Below are positions 48,033-57,946 of a stretch of 64,000 nucleotides of DNA, piece by piece. A program made the position numbers and the translations under genes. Positions within the stretch are counted from its first letter, which is position 1. Every line of letters begins with the position of its first letter. The stretch comes from Streptomyces stelliscabiei (GTDB lineage: Bacteria > Actinomycetota > Actinomycetes > Streptomycetales > Streptomycetaceae), in assembly GCF_014873495.1 (NCBI RefSeq), contig NZ_JADBGF010000001.1, forward strand, positions 6,510,001 to 6,574,000. Reading direction: 5' to 3'. The notes beneath the pieces are model-generated. The model was given only the letters and a program-made list of their open reading frames with translations, made no database searches and had not been told where the DNA came from.

Positions 48033-48676
48033 AGGTCACCGCCGGCGGCCGGGGTGGAGACGACCATGTGGCCGGGCTCGACGTGGGCGGCGGTGAGGGA
48101 GACCGTGTCGCCGTCGTCGTCGGTGGCCGCCTCGACGGCGGGGACCAGAGCGACGACGCTTCCGCCGAGGGAGGCGACGTACCGGGCGGTCGACTGGGCG
48201 TACAGGTCGGGCTGGGCCTGGGCGACGGGGCTCTCGCCGAGCGGCACAGGGGCCGGGGCGGGCTCCGCGTCGCAGGCGGCGGCCGTCGCGGTGACGCGAG
48301 GGGCGGTGAGCAGCTGCTCGGCGGTAGCGGCCTCCTCACGGGTGAGGATGGTCCAGGCCCACACGGCGACGTTGTCGACGATGGCCCGGGCCTCGGCGTA
48401 GACGGCCTCGCCGGACTCGGTGGGCGTCATGTGCCAGGGCTGGTCGGCCCAGGCGGCGAAGGCGGCGACGCCGGAGTAGTCGCTGCTCCAGTAGATCTGG
48501 ACGCTGTACTGGCCGTGCATCTCCCGCTTGAGGTCTATGTCGCGGGGGAACGTCGCGAGCTGGGTGATGATGCGGCCGGCCACAGAGTGGGCCTCGAGGA
48601 GGGTCGCCCCGGCGGGCACCAGCTCCTCGGCCTCGACGGGTGCGGTGGGCGTGGCGGACTGGGTAGCCTGTTCCAC
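48029..48676 (-). CDS. 215-aa hypothetical protein, first gene of early operon
   Basis: This 215-aa protein starts at the GTG at 48676 (GAGG upstream). An alpha/beta segment at about 30-110 (AGRIITQLATFPRDIDLKRE; QYSVQIYWSSDYSGVAAFAA) is followed by a helix and an Ala/Pro-rich end. As first gene from the early promoter it may be an early host-takeover protein. No family was recognised. Confidence 0.6.
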   Translation of the reverse strand: MEQATQSATPTAPVEAEELVPAGATLLEAHSVAGRIITQLATFPRDIDLKREMHGQYSVQIYWSSDYSGVAAFAAWADQPWHMTPTESGEAVYAEARAIVDNVAVWAWTILTREEAATAEQLLTAPRVTATAAACDAEPAPAPVPLGESPVAQAQPDLYAQSTARYVASLGGSVVALVPAVEAATDDDGDTVSLTAAHVEPGHMVVSTPAAGGDL

Positions 48677-48720
48677 GTGAACCTCATTTCAGAGTGGTGA
48701 GGTGAGGCGATTTCTTCGGC

Positions 48721-48754
48721 GGGGTCGAGGGACCGGGCATGGTCCACCGGCCCC
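48721..48754 (-). terminator. Imperfect hairpin after excisionase-like gene
   Basis: Arms ggggtcgagggacc (48721-48734) and ggtccaccggcccc (48741-48754) pair at 11 of 14 positions around a 6-base loop, 14 bases past the stop of the 105-aa gene. It may partly separate the immunity genes from the early operon. Confidence 0.4.
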
Positions 48755-48767
48755 GTTTCGCGTGTGC

Positions 48768-49085
48768 TCAGCGGGCGATGGGGCGCTTCCTCCGGCTGGC
48801 CCGCGGCTTGCTGCGGCCGTCCACCTTGTTGCGGACCAGTTCGGCGATCTCGGCGAGGTCGGAGTCGCTGAACATCAGCTGGTTGGCCATCCGGTAGCAG
48901 GGGAACTTGGGCCCCTGACCGGGCTTCCGGTTCACCCCGCGACGGAGCCAGTCCTGGCCGCGCTTGTCGTTCTCGTCCTCGGTGGCGAGACCGAGCCGGA
49001 CGGTCGCCTGCTTGAGGTTGTAGAAGTTCTCGAGGACGGGCCCGGCCGTCCTACTCCGTGCCGGGGGCGCCTTCGTGGCGGACAT
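48768..49085 (-). CDS. Excisionase-like DNA-binding protein
   Basis: This 105-aa protein has, after a disordered head, a reader-type phrase (YNLKQATVRLGLATEDEND, DWLRRGVNRKPGQGPKFPCY, RMANQLMFSDSDLAEIAELV) as in winged excisionase-type proteins of Streptomyces elements, then a very basic tail. It overlaps the HTH gene upstream by 35 bases. Between immunity and early genes it may direct excision or early transcription. Confidence 0.6.
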   Translation of the reverse strand: MSATKAPPARSRTAGPVLENFYNLKQATVRLGLATEDENDKRGQDWLRRGVNRKPGQGPKFPCYRMANQLMFSDSDLAEIAELVRNKVDGRSKPRASRRKRPIAR

Positions 49086-49338
49086 CTGGTTCCTCTCCTT
49101 GCCGCTCCTGCTGTGCGGGGAGGAGCAGCCGGTCTGATTGCTTGCTCTTCAGGGCGGAGCGAAGTCGCGCGTATGTGGGGGGCCGCATGTCCTGTCGGGC
49201 GCCGTTCTCCAGCTGGCTGAGGTACGCCCTGGTGATCCCGGCCCGGCTGGCGCACTCGGCCTGGCTCAGGCCCAGTGCCTTGCGGCGGGTGCGGATAGCC
49301 GCCCCGTCCACCTGGTAGGTGGTTGGGGGTTTGTGCAT
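49051..49338 (-). CDS. XRE-family regulator (Cro-like)
   Basis: This 95-aa protein has a clear XRE HTH (IRTRRKALGLSQAECASRAG, then ITRAYLSQLENGARQDM). The first 12 residues and the last 30 are disordered. Facing away from the repressor gene across CTAG-rich operators, it fits a Cro-type switch. No ribosome site stands before the ATG at 49338, so its mRNA may be leaderless, with TAGATT about 10 bases upstream as a possible -10. Confidence 0.85.
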   Translation of the reverse strand: MHKPPTTYQVDGAAIRTRRKALGLSQAECASRAGITRAYLSQLENGARQDMRPPTYARLRSALKSKQSDRLLLPAQQERQGEEPDVRHEGAPGTE

Positions 49339-49345
49339 GCGAGGA

Positions 49346-49412
49346 ATCTAGCGACCGTAGCTAGCTACTTCTACCCATACTCGCTAGTAATCTCTAGAAA
49401 TCGCTAGAGATT
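49346..49412. promoter_or_regulatory. CTAG-rich operator region of immunity switch
   Basis: Five CTAG copies occur in 67 bases. They include GTAGCTAGCTAC (49357-49368, perfect palindrome) and AATCTCTAG/CTAGAGATT arms (49389-49397, 49404-49412). The half-site TCGCTAG(A/T) recurs in both orientations. The region between the divergent genes (49339-49513) holds no gene. It should contain both promoters and the repressor sites. Confidence 0.75.
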
Positions 49413-49513
49413 GAGTGAGTTGCGCCCCTGTATGCGCCGAGTGCGCGCCAAGTTTCGGTCACGGTGCTAGAGGTTTCTGGCGGTAGCTGGAGGTAGCTGC
49501 CATCATTGGGTGC

Positions 49514-49966
49514 ATGGCGTCCCCCATGGACCGCACCGCACCTCACCTGCGGAAACTCGCGGTACTCGTGATGCAGCGCCGCGTAGCGCTCGGCATCACC
49601 GACAAGCGTGTCGCGGCGAAGCGCTGCGTCCTGTCCGTGACCACGTACAGCAAGGTCGAGAAGGGTGAGCCGGTCACCGACACGTCGTACGCGAAGCTCG
49701 AGGCGGGGTTCGGCCTGCTGTCGGGCTCGTGCCGTGCGGTCCTGGAAGGGGCGGACTCCATCACCCTTCAGGACGGCAGGCAACTGATCGACAGCGCGCA
49801 GATCGTGCGCTTCGACCCCGGCAAGCTGAAGGCCGAACTCCGGCAGGCCGTGACGCGGTCGGCCGGCGTGGTCGCCCCGGACCTCACGCTCGGTCAAGTT
49901 GATGCGATGTACGAGGGGCTGATCAAGCAGCTGCAGGAACAGGGGGTGTTCCCGAATGACGAGTAA
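49514..49966 (+). CDS. Prophage repressor (XRE-like)
   Basis: This 150-aa protein has an HTH-like segment at about 15-60 (MQRRVALGITDKRVAAKRCV, TTYSKVEKGEPVTDTSYAKL), typical of XRE proteins with a weak first helix. An acidic middle and a helical end (LKAELRQAVTRSAGVVAPDL; QVDAMYEGLIKQLQEQGVF) could serve for dimerisation. It is transcribed toward the integrase, away from the lytic operon, as a lysogeny repressor would be. There is no LexA-type protease domain. Confidence 0.75.
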   Translation: MASPMDRTAPHLRKLAVLVMQRRVALGITDKRVAAKRCVLSVTTYSKVEKGEPVTDTSYAKLEAGFGLLSGSCRAVLEGADSITLQDGRQLIDSAQIVRFDPGKLKAELRQAVTRSAGVVAPDLTLGQVDAMYEGLIKQLQEQGVFPNDE

Positions 49967-50115
49967 CTTTCGGCGATGGTCATACAACCATTTCGCTGTA
50001 ATCGGATCGTGACCATCTGTGATCCATGAATCCCCTGTAACCCCCTGCCGCCCACGCGTCTGGCATGTAACTCTGTCGGTCCACCTGGGGGGTCTCCGAG
50101 GGTAAAGGGGGACCT

Positions 50116-50310
50116 GTGGCGACGATCGTTACCTTCGATCGGCCCGGCTTCATGGGTCAGGTAATGGAGATCAGAGGAGAGATCGTTTGCGTCCTCGCCT
50201 CAGCAGCCGCAACCGACGCGGGAGTTCAGGATCGCGTTCGGCGGCTGATGAAAGGTGAGGGCATCGACTGCAGAGCTTGCGGCGGTTGCCCAGTCGGCCG
50301 GGCAAGTTAG
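50116..50310 (+). CDS. 64-aa small protein before integrase
   Basis: This 64-aa frame starts at the GTG at 50116 (AAAGGGGGACC upstream). It starts MATIVTFDRPGFMGQVMEIR, with an amphipathic middle and a Cys-rich end (DCRACGGCPVG). It may be a small regulator co-transcribed with the integrase. Coding potential is fair. The 149 bases before it (49967-50115) contain no other gene that I see. Confidence 0.45.
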   Translation: MATIVTFDRPGFMGQVMEIRGEIVCVLASAAATDAGVQDRVRRLMKGEGIDCRACGGCPVGRAS

Positions 50311-50393
50311 GCAGTCGGTACGCGGAGAGCCGGCGGCAGGGGTGCCTGTCGGTGTATCCGTACGACCCACGACTGCCAACCCAGGGAACACGC

Positions 50394-51776
50394 ATGCCTT
50401 ACGTCGAGGTGCGCGGAAACTCGATCCGTGTGAAGTGGTGGAACGGCGAGTACAAGCTCGACGGTGAAGGAAAGCCCACCAAGGCGAAGCTGTACGACTC
50501 TGCTTCTGGCCCTGAGCCAGGTGTCCCGTTCGCGGATGAGGCCGAGGCCCATAACTACGGGCTGGACCGCGAGTATGAGGTGCGGCACGGTAAGAACATT
50601 CCGCGGGCGTCAGCGCAGACGCTGATGGAGGCCTACTGCTGGCTCTGGTTCGAGGCGGCCTCCCTGCGGCCGAACTCGGTCGACACCTACAAGTCGATGC
50701 TCAACGCGGTGATCGTCCCGTACTGGAGGAAGCGGCCGGTCGGCGCCATCACGGCGCTCGAGTACGACGTGTGGAAGAAGCACATCGAGGCGAAGTACTC
50801 CGAGAACTACGTCGACCAGCTGCGGGGGCTGTTCCGCATGCTGATGGAGGACGCGATCCTCAAGTACAAGCTGCGGACTGACTCGCCGATCATCGAACAG
50901 CGCCGCCGCGGGAAGTACACGAAGAAGCAGACCCGTCGCCCCAAGCTCGACTTGCCCATCCGTGCCATCCATCAACTCGCCACGAATGCCTACCACGTGT
51001 GGGGCTTCGCCGGATGGACATACATCTGGACCGTCGCCTTCACCGGCATGCGGCCCCCCGGCGAGATGTACGGGCTGCAGCGCGGCTACGCCTCCCCGAG
51101 TTGGCCAGCCGCTGACCGTGACCGCAAGCGCCGCGAGGAGGCCGCGAAGCGGTACGACGCCAGCGGCCTGCACGCCCTGAGGGTCCAACACCAGCTGTAC
51201 TACGCCGACGGGGCACCAGTGTTGGCCGGCCCCAAGTACGAGTCGCACCGGTCGCTCGTCATACCGCCGTTCCTGCACGAGCTGCACTCCGCGCTGCTGG
51301 CCTCCCACGACAAGCCGTTCGTCTTCCTGTCCATCATGGGCAAGCCGCTCTTGGGCACCCAGTTCGAGCGGGACTACTGGCACCCGATTCGGGACGGCGC
51401 TGACGAGCGGACGTCCCGCAAGGGATACGAGCGGTTCGCCCGCCCGAAACTGCCGCCCGTCGAGGAGATGGCCGGACAGGACATCTACCGTCTCAGGCAC
51501 TGGCACAGGGAGCTCCTGGACGAGCCGGGGGCAGACATCCCGACGGTGGCCAAGGAGGCGCGGATGGGGCACGAGCTGCCCGGCGTCGAGGGCGTCTACA
51601 CGATGGTGACGATGGCGATGGAGAAGCGCATCGCCGAGTACCTCCAGGAAGTGTGGGAGAAGTTCCTCAGCTCCGGGCCATGGCTGCCGTCATTTCCCAT
51701 CCGTCTCCCAGATGATCAACGAAATGGTGTTCCGCCGCAGTTCAGCGACTATCGGGTACTGGAAGAGCGTCGATGA
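50394..51776 (+). CDS. int: Tyrosine integrase
   Basis: This 460-aa protein starts at the ATG at 50394 (MPYVEVRGNSIRVKWWNGEY). An upstream TTG at 50277 would add 39 less likely residues. It has an arm-binding domain, a core-binding SAM-like domain (about 85-170) and a catalytic domain with Arg220 (FTGMRPPGEM), box II RLRHWH with Arg368, His393 (MGHELPG) and nucleophile Tyr402 (GVYTMV) nine residues later. Box II has Tyr365 where His is usual. It should recombine attP with a site at the right end. Reads toward the attachment site; its last codons overlap a small host-like frame. Confidence 0.95.
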   Translation: MPYVEVRGNSIRVKWWNGEYKLDGEGKPTKAKLYDSASGPEPGVPFADEAEAHNYGLDREYEVRHGKNIPRASAQTLMEAYCWLWFEAASLRPNSVDTYKSMLNAVIVPYWRKRPVGAITALEYDVWKKHIEAKYSENYVDQLRGLFRMLMEDAILKYKLRTDSPIIEQRRRGKYTKKQTRRPKLDLPIRAIHQLATNAYHVWGFAGWTYIWTVAFTGMRPPGEMYGLQRGYASPSWPAADRDRKRREEAAKRYDASGLHALRVQHQLYYADGAPVLAGPKYESHRSLVIPPFLHELHSALLASHDKPFVFLSIMGKPLLGTQFERDYWHPIRDGADERTSRKGYERFARPKLPPVEEMAGQDIYRLRHWHRELLDEPGADIPTVAKEARMGHELPGVEGVYTMVTMAMEKRIAEYLQEVWEKFLSSGPWLPSFPIRLPDDQRNGVPPQFSDYRVLEERR

Positions 51777-51892
51777 AGTCCATGAACAAGCACATGGGCA
51801 AGGTCGACTTCAAGGAGTCGCCGGACACGGACGCCTCCGTCGAGGAGACGGCGACGGAGGCGAGCGGGAAGGCGACGTCCGTGAAGGGCTGA
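51773..51892 (+). CDS. 39-aa frame overlapping integrase stop
   Basis: This frame opens at an ATG that overlaps the integrase stop as ATGA. The product starts MKSMNKHMGKVDFKESPDTD and ends ATEASGKATSVKG, acidic with a Lys/Met start. An in-frame ATG at 51782 or 51794 could be the native start of a small host gene, with the prophage attached just before it. If so the attachment core lies near 51700-51790. Confidence 0.5.
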   Translation: MKSMNKHMGKVDFKESPDTDASVEETATEASGKATSVKG

Positions 51893-51990
51893 CGCCTGGG
51901 GCACGGCGTCCGTGAAGGGCCGCCCCCTCGGGCGACGTCCCTGAGGGCTGACGCCCGGGCGCGACGTCCGTGAAGGGCTGACGCCCGGGG
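51872..51990. repeat. Degenerate tandem repeat past the integrase
   Basis: Four copies of a unit like gcgacgtccgtgaagggctg, each followed by acgcccggg, start at 51872, 51905, 51932 and 51961. The first one overlaps the end of the 39-aa frame. Each has a short GGGC/GCCC stem, so the array may act as terminator between convergent genes. Confidence 0.65.
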
Positions 51991-52053
51991 CGATCGTGCG
52001 ACGGCGTGGCTCCGTGACACCGCTCGGGTGTCGCGGAGTCGCACGGCGCGCGT

Positions 52054-52164
52054 CGCCGTGACGGGCTCCCGGTGCTCCTTCGCCGTGACGGGTACTCCGG
52101 TGCTCCTCAGCCGTGTCGCGCGCCCGGTGCTGTTGTGCCGCGTCGGGCGCCCCGGTGCCCTTCG
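52054..52164. repeat. Second degenerate tandem repeat, about 28-bp unit
   Basis: Four copies (52054, 52081, 52110, 52137) share a cgccgtgacgggct-like start and a ccggtgctcctt-like end. They lie directly before the stop of the leftward STAND gene. The stretch 51893-52165 has no gene. Confidence 0.55.
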
Positions 52165-52165
52165 C

Positions 52166-55100
52166 TCACCCGTGCCCGCCCGTGACGCCCGTCACCGGTA
52201 CCCCCATCACCTCCCGCGCGTGGCGGTTCGGGACCATGCCGAGGGTCCAGGCGCGCCAGCCGCTCTCCAGGTTCACGCCCCGTTCGAGCAGCAGCCCGTA
52301 CGCCTCGATGTACTCGGTGAGTTTCTCGTCGCGCAGCGGGTGGGCGGTGCGGGAGAGGTGGGCCAGGTCCTCCTGGGCGACGGCGGTGCCGATCTCGACG
52401 CCGCCGGGGGCCGCGTACGGCAGCAGGGTGCACTTGAGGAAGCGGGCCCAGTCCTCGCCGCGGCGGTCGCCGTAGGAGGTGAAGAGGCGGGTCGCCTCCT
52501 CACAGAGGGCCAGGGCCTGGGGGGTGCGGGCGTTGCCCGCGTCCACCACGGCCAGCTCCAGGCAGGTCCAGGCCTCGCCGTGGGCGACGCCGATGCGCTG
52601 GAAGTCCGCGCGGGCGTCGACGAGGAGCTGGCGGGCGAAGCCGGAGTTGCGCAACGAGCCGGTCTGGACGGCCCGCTGGTCGCGGGTGACGCGGGCCGAA
52701 TGATGTCTCGCGCAGGCCAGGCCGTAGACGTCCCGCATGCGGGAGAACATCGTGCGGGAGCGTTCCAGCTCGCGGACCGCCTGGTCGAGGGTGCCGGTCT
52801 CCTCCAGCGCCTGGCCGAGGTAGTAGCCGCTCCAGGCCTCGCCGCGGGCGTCCTCGTTGTCGCGGTGGCGCGACAGGGCCTGGCGGAGGCCGTCGACGGC
52901 GGCGGAGGGGTCACCGGCGACGAGGCGGGCGCGGGCGAGCTGGGTCATGGACCAGGCCTGGCCCCGGGTGTCGCGGGTCCGGCCGAAGAGGTCCAGGGCG
53001 GTGCGCAGTTCGCTCTCCGCGCGCGGTATCTCGCCCATGCGCAGCAGCAGTTGACCCAGCTGGAAGTACGCCCAGCCCTCGCCGTGCAGCGACTCCTGCT
53101 GGCGGTGGATGACCAGGGCGCGGGTCAACAGGTCCAGGGAGTCCGCCAGATGGGAGCGGTCGCGTTCCACCGCCGCCAGGGCGTGCATCGTCCAGGCACG
53201 GTCCGCCGCCAGCTGGGGGGCCGACTGGAGCTGGAGCGCCTCCAGGAGCTTCTCCGCCGCCTCGGTCAGGTTGCCCTGGTGGTGCAGGGTGATGCCGAGC
53301 GAGCACAGGGCGCGGGCGGCGCCCGCGTCGTGGTTGGTCTCCCGGTAGAGGCCGACGACCGAGGCGAGCGTGGTGCGGGCCTTGTCCAGCTCGCCCAGCT
53401 GACGGGCCGCGATACCCGTACGCCACTGCACCGAGCGGGTCAGCAGGCCCTGGTCGACCGACTGGGCCAGCTCGCTCAGCTCACCGAGGCGGTAGAGGTC
53501 GCCGCGCAGCAGGCAGTAGTCGCACAGCGCGCCGAGGAGGCTGAGGACCGCCGCCTGGTTCACGCCCTCCGCGTGGCGGAGCGTGGAGGTGATGAAACTG
53601 GTCTCGTCGTCCAGCCAGCGCAGCGCCTCGTCCAGGGAGACGAAGCCGTGCTGGCCGAAGCGGTCCGAGCGGGTCGACATGTTGCCGTCGACCAGACGCA
53701 GGACGGAGTCGGCGAGGTCGGCGTAGGTGACGATCAGGCGTTCCTGCGCGGCGGTGCGCTCGCTCGGCTCCTCCTCGTCCAGGAGGCGGGCGTGGGCGAA
53801 GGCACGGACCAGGTCGTGCAGGCGGTAGCGGTTGCCGTGGACATGGTCGATCAGGCCCGCGCGGGCCAGCGCGGTGAGGTGACGGGTCGCCTCCGTCTCG
53901 TCGGTGGCGAGGAGGGAGGCGGCAGCCGCCGCGCCCAGGGAGGCGCGCCCGGCCAGCGCCAGGCGGCGCAGCAGTCTGCGGGAGAGGTCCGACTGGTCGG
54001 TGTAGCGGAGCCACAGCGCCCGTTCGACCGGCTCGACCGGGCCGTACGCACCCAGTTCCGTGGCCAGTTGGCCCGGCGTGCGCGGACCGAGCGACGAACC
54101 GGCGACGCGCAGGGCGAGGGGCAGGCCGCCACACAGCTCCCGGATCCGGGCGAGGGGTTCGGCGGGGTGCGCGTGCGGGTCGATCGCTGTCACGGAGGGC
54201 GCCGAGGACGAGCCGCCGTACGCCTGGGCCGGCGGACCCGAGGACAGTACTCCGGGCTCCGAGGCCGTGGTCTCCAGGAGTTCCAGCGCGCCCTTCCCGT
54301 CGAGCGCCTCGACCGGCAGCTCATGGACCCAGGCGGGCAGGTCGGCGGGCAGGGCGAGCGCGGAGCGGGCGGTGACCAGGACGAGGCTGTCGGAGCGCTC
54401 GGGGACGAGGGCGCGGACCTGCTCGGGGTCGGACGCGTCGTCCAGGACGATCGTCACCGGCACGGCCGCCAGATGCTGGTGGTACAGCTCGCTGAGCCGC
54501 TTGACCTGCTGGTCCTGCGAGGTGCGCTCACGGAAGAGGAGCTGGTCGCGGGGGGCGCCGAGGCGATTCAGCAGATGCATCAGCGCGTCCCGGGTGGAGA
54601 GCGGAATCTCCTCCGGGCTGTCGGCGCGCAGATCGACCACGCAGGCGCCGCGGAAGTAGTCCCGCAGCTCGTGGGTCGCGCGCACGGCGAGGGCGGTACG
54701 ACCGGAGCCGGGCGCGCCGTGCAGCACGACGACCGTCGGCCGGGTTTCGGTCTCGGCGCGGGCCGCCTGCACCCACTGGCGGATTCTCCCCATCTCCGTG
54801 CGCCGGCCCGCGAAGCGGTCGTCCGCCTCCGGGATCTGCAGGAACGACTGCTCCAGCACATTGCGCCGCCGCGCCGCCGCGCTCTTGTCGGCGCCGCGCA
54901 GCTGGGGAGCCTTCTTCTTCGGCGTGGACGCGGCGAGTACGCGCTGCTGGTCCAGGAACGGCCGTATCCCGCGCACCTCCAGCGCCGTCAGCCACTGCAG
55001 CCGCAGCTGCTCGGGGCCGCCGGGCTGGCCCAGGGCGCCCGCGCGATGGTGGGCCGCGGGTACATGGGAGGCCGTCACCTTCAGGACCGTGGCCACGGCG

Positions 55101-55450
55101 CTCGCGATGCCGACGATCAGGCCGGTGCTCACGGCGGTGCCGGCGCCGACACCGAAGGAGAGGTCGGCCACGACCGCCGTGCCCGCGGCAACGCCCGCGA
55201 CCAGCAGGGGAGTTCCGGCGCCCTCCTTCGCGTAGCGCTGGCCGAAGGTGAGCCGGCCGGCCTGCGACTCGTCCAGTGCGCGGGTGTACGCCTCGTACTC
55301 CTCCGCCGCGTTGCGGGCCATCGTGTCCAGCGCGGCGCGGGCGCGGCCCAGGAGCACCACCCCGTCGGTACGGCCGCCCGACCTGCGGACCTCCTCCTCG
55401 ACCGCCCGGACCAACAGCCCTTCGGCCTCCCCCCGGTGGCTGTCCCGCAT
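52166..55450 (-). CDS. Membrane-anchored NB-ARC/TPR STAND ATPase
   Basis: This protein of about 1094 aa has, after a helical start, two hydrophobic helices at about 80-125 (TPLLVAGVAAGTAVVADLSF). An NB-ARC ATPase follows, with P-loop LHGAPGSGRTAL (about 243-254), Walker B VTIVLDDASD (about 333) and GLPLAL near 442. A winged-helix part comes next (about 485-560), then many TPR-type repeats (about 640-1010; for example GEGWAYFQLGQLLLRMGEIP). It resembles AfsR-type STAND proteins without the SARP DNA-binding head. It may be a signal-sensing switch at the membrane. The ATG at 55450 is used; a GTG stands one codon upstream. Confidence 0.9.
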   Translation of the reverse strand: MRDSHRGEAEGLLVRAVEEEVRRSGGRTDGVVLLGRARAALDTMARNAAEEYEAYTRALDESQAGRLTFGQRYAKEGAGTPLLVAGVAAGTAVVADLSFGVGAGTAVSTGLIVGIASAVATVLKVTASHVPAAHHRAGALGQPGGPEQLRLQWLTALEVRGIRPFLDQQRVLAASTPKKKAPQLRGADKSAAARRRNVLEQSFLQIPEADDRFAGRRTEMGRIRQWVQAARAETETRPTVVVLHGAPGSGRTALAVRATHELRDYFRGACVVDLRADSPEEIPLSTRDALMHLLNRLGAPRDQLLFRERTSQDQQVKRLSELYHQHLAAVPVTIVLDDASDPEQVRALVPERSDSLVLVTARSALALPADLPAWVHELPVEALDGKGALELLETTASEPGVLSSGPPAQAYGGSSSAPSVTAIDPHAHPAEPLARIRELCGGLPLALRVAGSSLGPRTPGQLATELGAYGPVEPVERALWLRYTDQSDLSRRLLRRLALAGRASLGAAAAASLLATDETEATRHLTALARAGLIDHVHGNRYRLHDLVRAFAHARLLDEEEPSERTAAQERLIVTYADLADSVLRLVDGNMSTRSDRFGQHGFVSLDEALRWLDDETSFITSTLRHAEGVNQAAVLSLLGALCDYCLLRGDLYRLGELSELAQSVDQGLLTRSVQWRTGIAARQLGELDKARTTLASVVGLYRETNHDAGAARALCSLGITLHHQGNLTEAAEKLLEALQLQSAPQLAADRAWTMHALAAVERDRSHLADSLDLLTRALVIHRQQESLHGEGWAYFQLGQLLLRMGEIPRAESELRTALDLFGRTRDTRGQAWSMTQLARARLVAGDPSAAVDGLRQALSRHRDNEDARGEAWSGYYLGQALEETGTLDQAVRELERSRTMFSRMRDVYGLACARHHSARVTRDQRAVQTGSLRNSGFARQLLVDARADFQRIGVAHGEAWTCLELAVVDAGNARTPQALALCEEATRLFTSYGDRRGEDWARFLKCTLLPYAAPGGVEIGTAVAQEDLAHLSRTAHPLRDEKLTEYIEAYGLLLERGVNLESGWRAWTLGMVPNRHAREVMGVPVTGVTGGHG

Positions 55451-55617
55451 CACACGTCCCCCTTCGCCGAAACGGCATGCCTCCGGCCAGTGTGGGGCGA
55501 GAGGCGTGACTAATCGAGAGGGCGTGATCCCTGCCGGGGACGAGGTTCGGGGTTTCGCCGTGGGGGCGGGGGCCGTTCGCCGACCGAGGCTCCTTCGTGG
55601 TCGCCCGCGCGGTTCCC

Positions 55618-55638
55618 CGCGCCCCTTTCGGGGGCGCG
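55618..55638. repeat. Streptomyces-type GC hairpin element
   Basis: cgcgcccc and ggggcgcg (55618-55625 and 55631-55638) form a perfect stem with a tttcg loop, preceded by gcggttcccc. I recognise this phrase as a very common intergenic element of Streptomyces genomes. It lies in the 236-base divergent gap between the STAND and DUF255 genes, whose promoters must also lie here. Confidence 0.55.
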
Positions 55639-55686
55639 CGCCTGTGCTGAACGGCGCTGCCTGGGTACTGGTGAATGATGGTGCCC

Positions 55687-57735
<2,049 letters not shown>

Positions 57736-57946
57736 AACTCGCCGGTAGGAGACCGGGACAAGATCGAACAACTGCCGAGAAACAGGTCGGTGTGAGGACA
57801 CATCCGACTACATGTTCCCTCGAACGGAAACACGCTTTTTATCGGAAGGGCTCCCCGGGTTCACAGTTTCCCCCTAGTCTCCTCACAGTGATGCGACGGG
57901 AGTAACCCCCCTCGCATCAGGGGGTATTCGGATCCGGGGGGATCTC
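57736..57946 (+). promoter_or_regulatory. Regulatory region before glycan cluster
   Basis: These 211 bases hold no gene and are less GC-rich than their surroundings (for example a ctttttatcgg patch at 57833-57843). An inverted repeat (tgatgcga, 57889-57896; tcgcatca, 57912-57919) lies 28-58 bases before the TTG start of the first glycan gene. It could be an operator or the 5' leader of the cluster mRNA. No confident -35/-10 pair was found. Confidence 0.45.

Noticed and set aside
52028..55513. A 1161-codon open frame on the plus strand opposite the STAND ATPase
   Set aside because: It is antisense to a protein with clear NB-ARC and TPR motifs; its product is a Gly/Arg/Gln-rich composition with no domain. 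Long antisense frames are expected in DNA with this GC bias.
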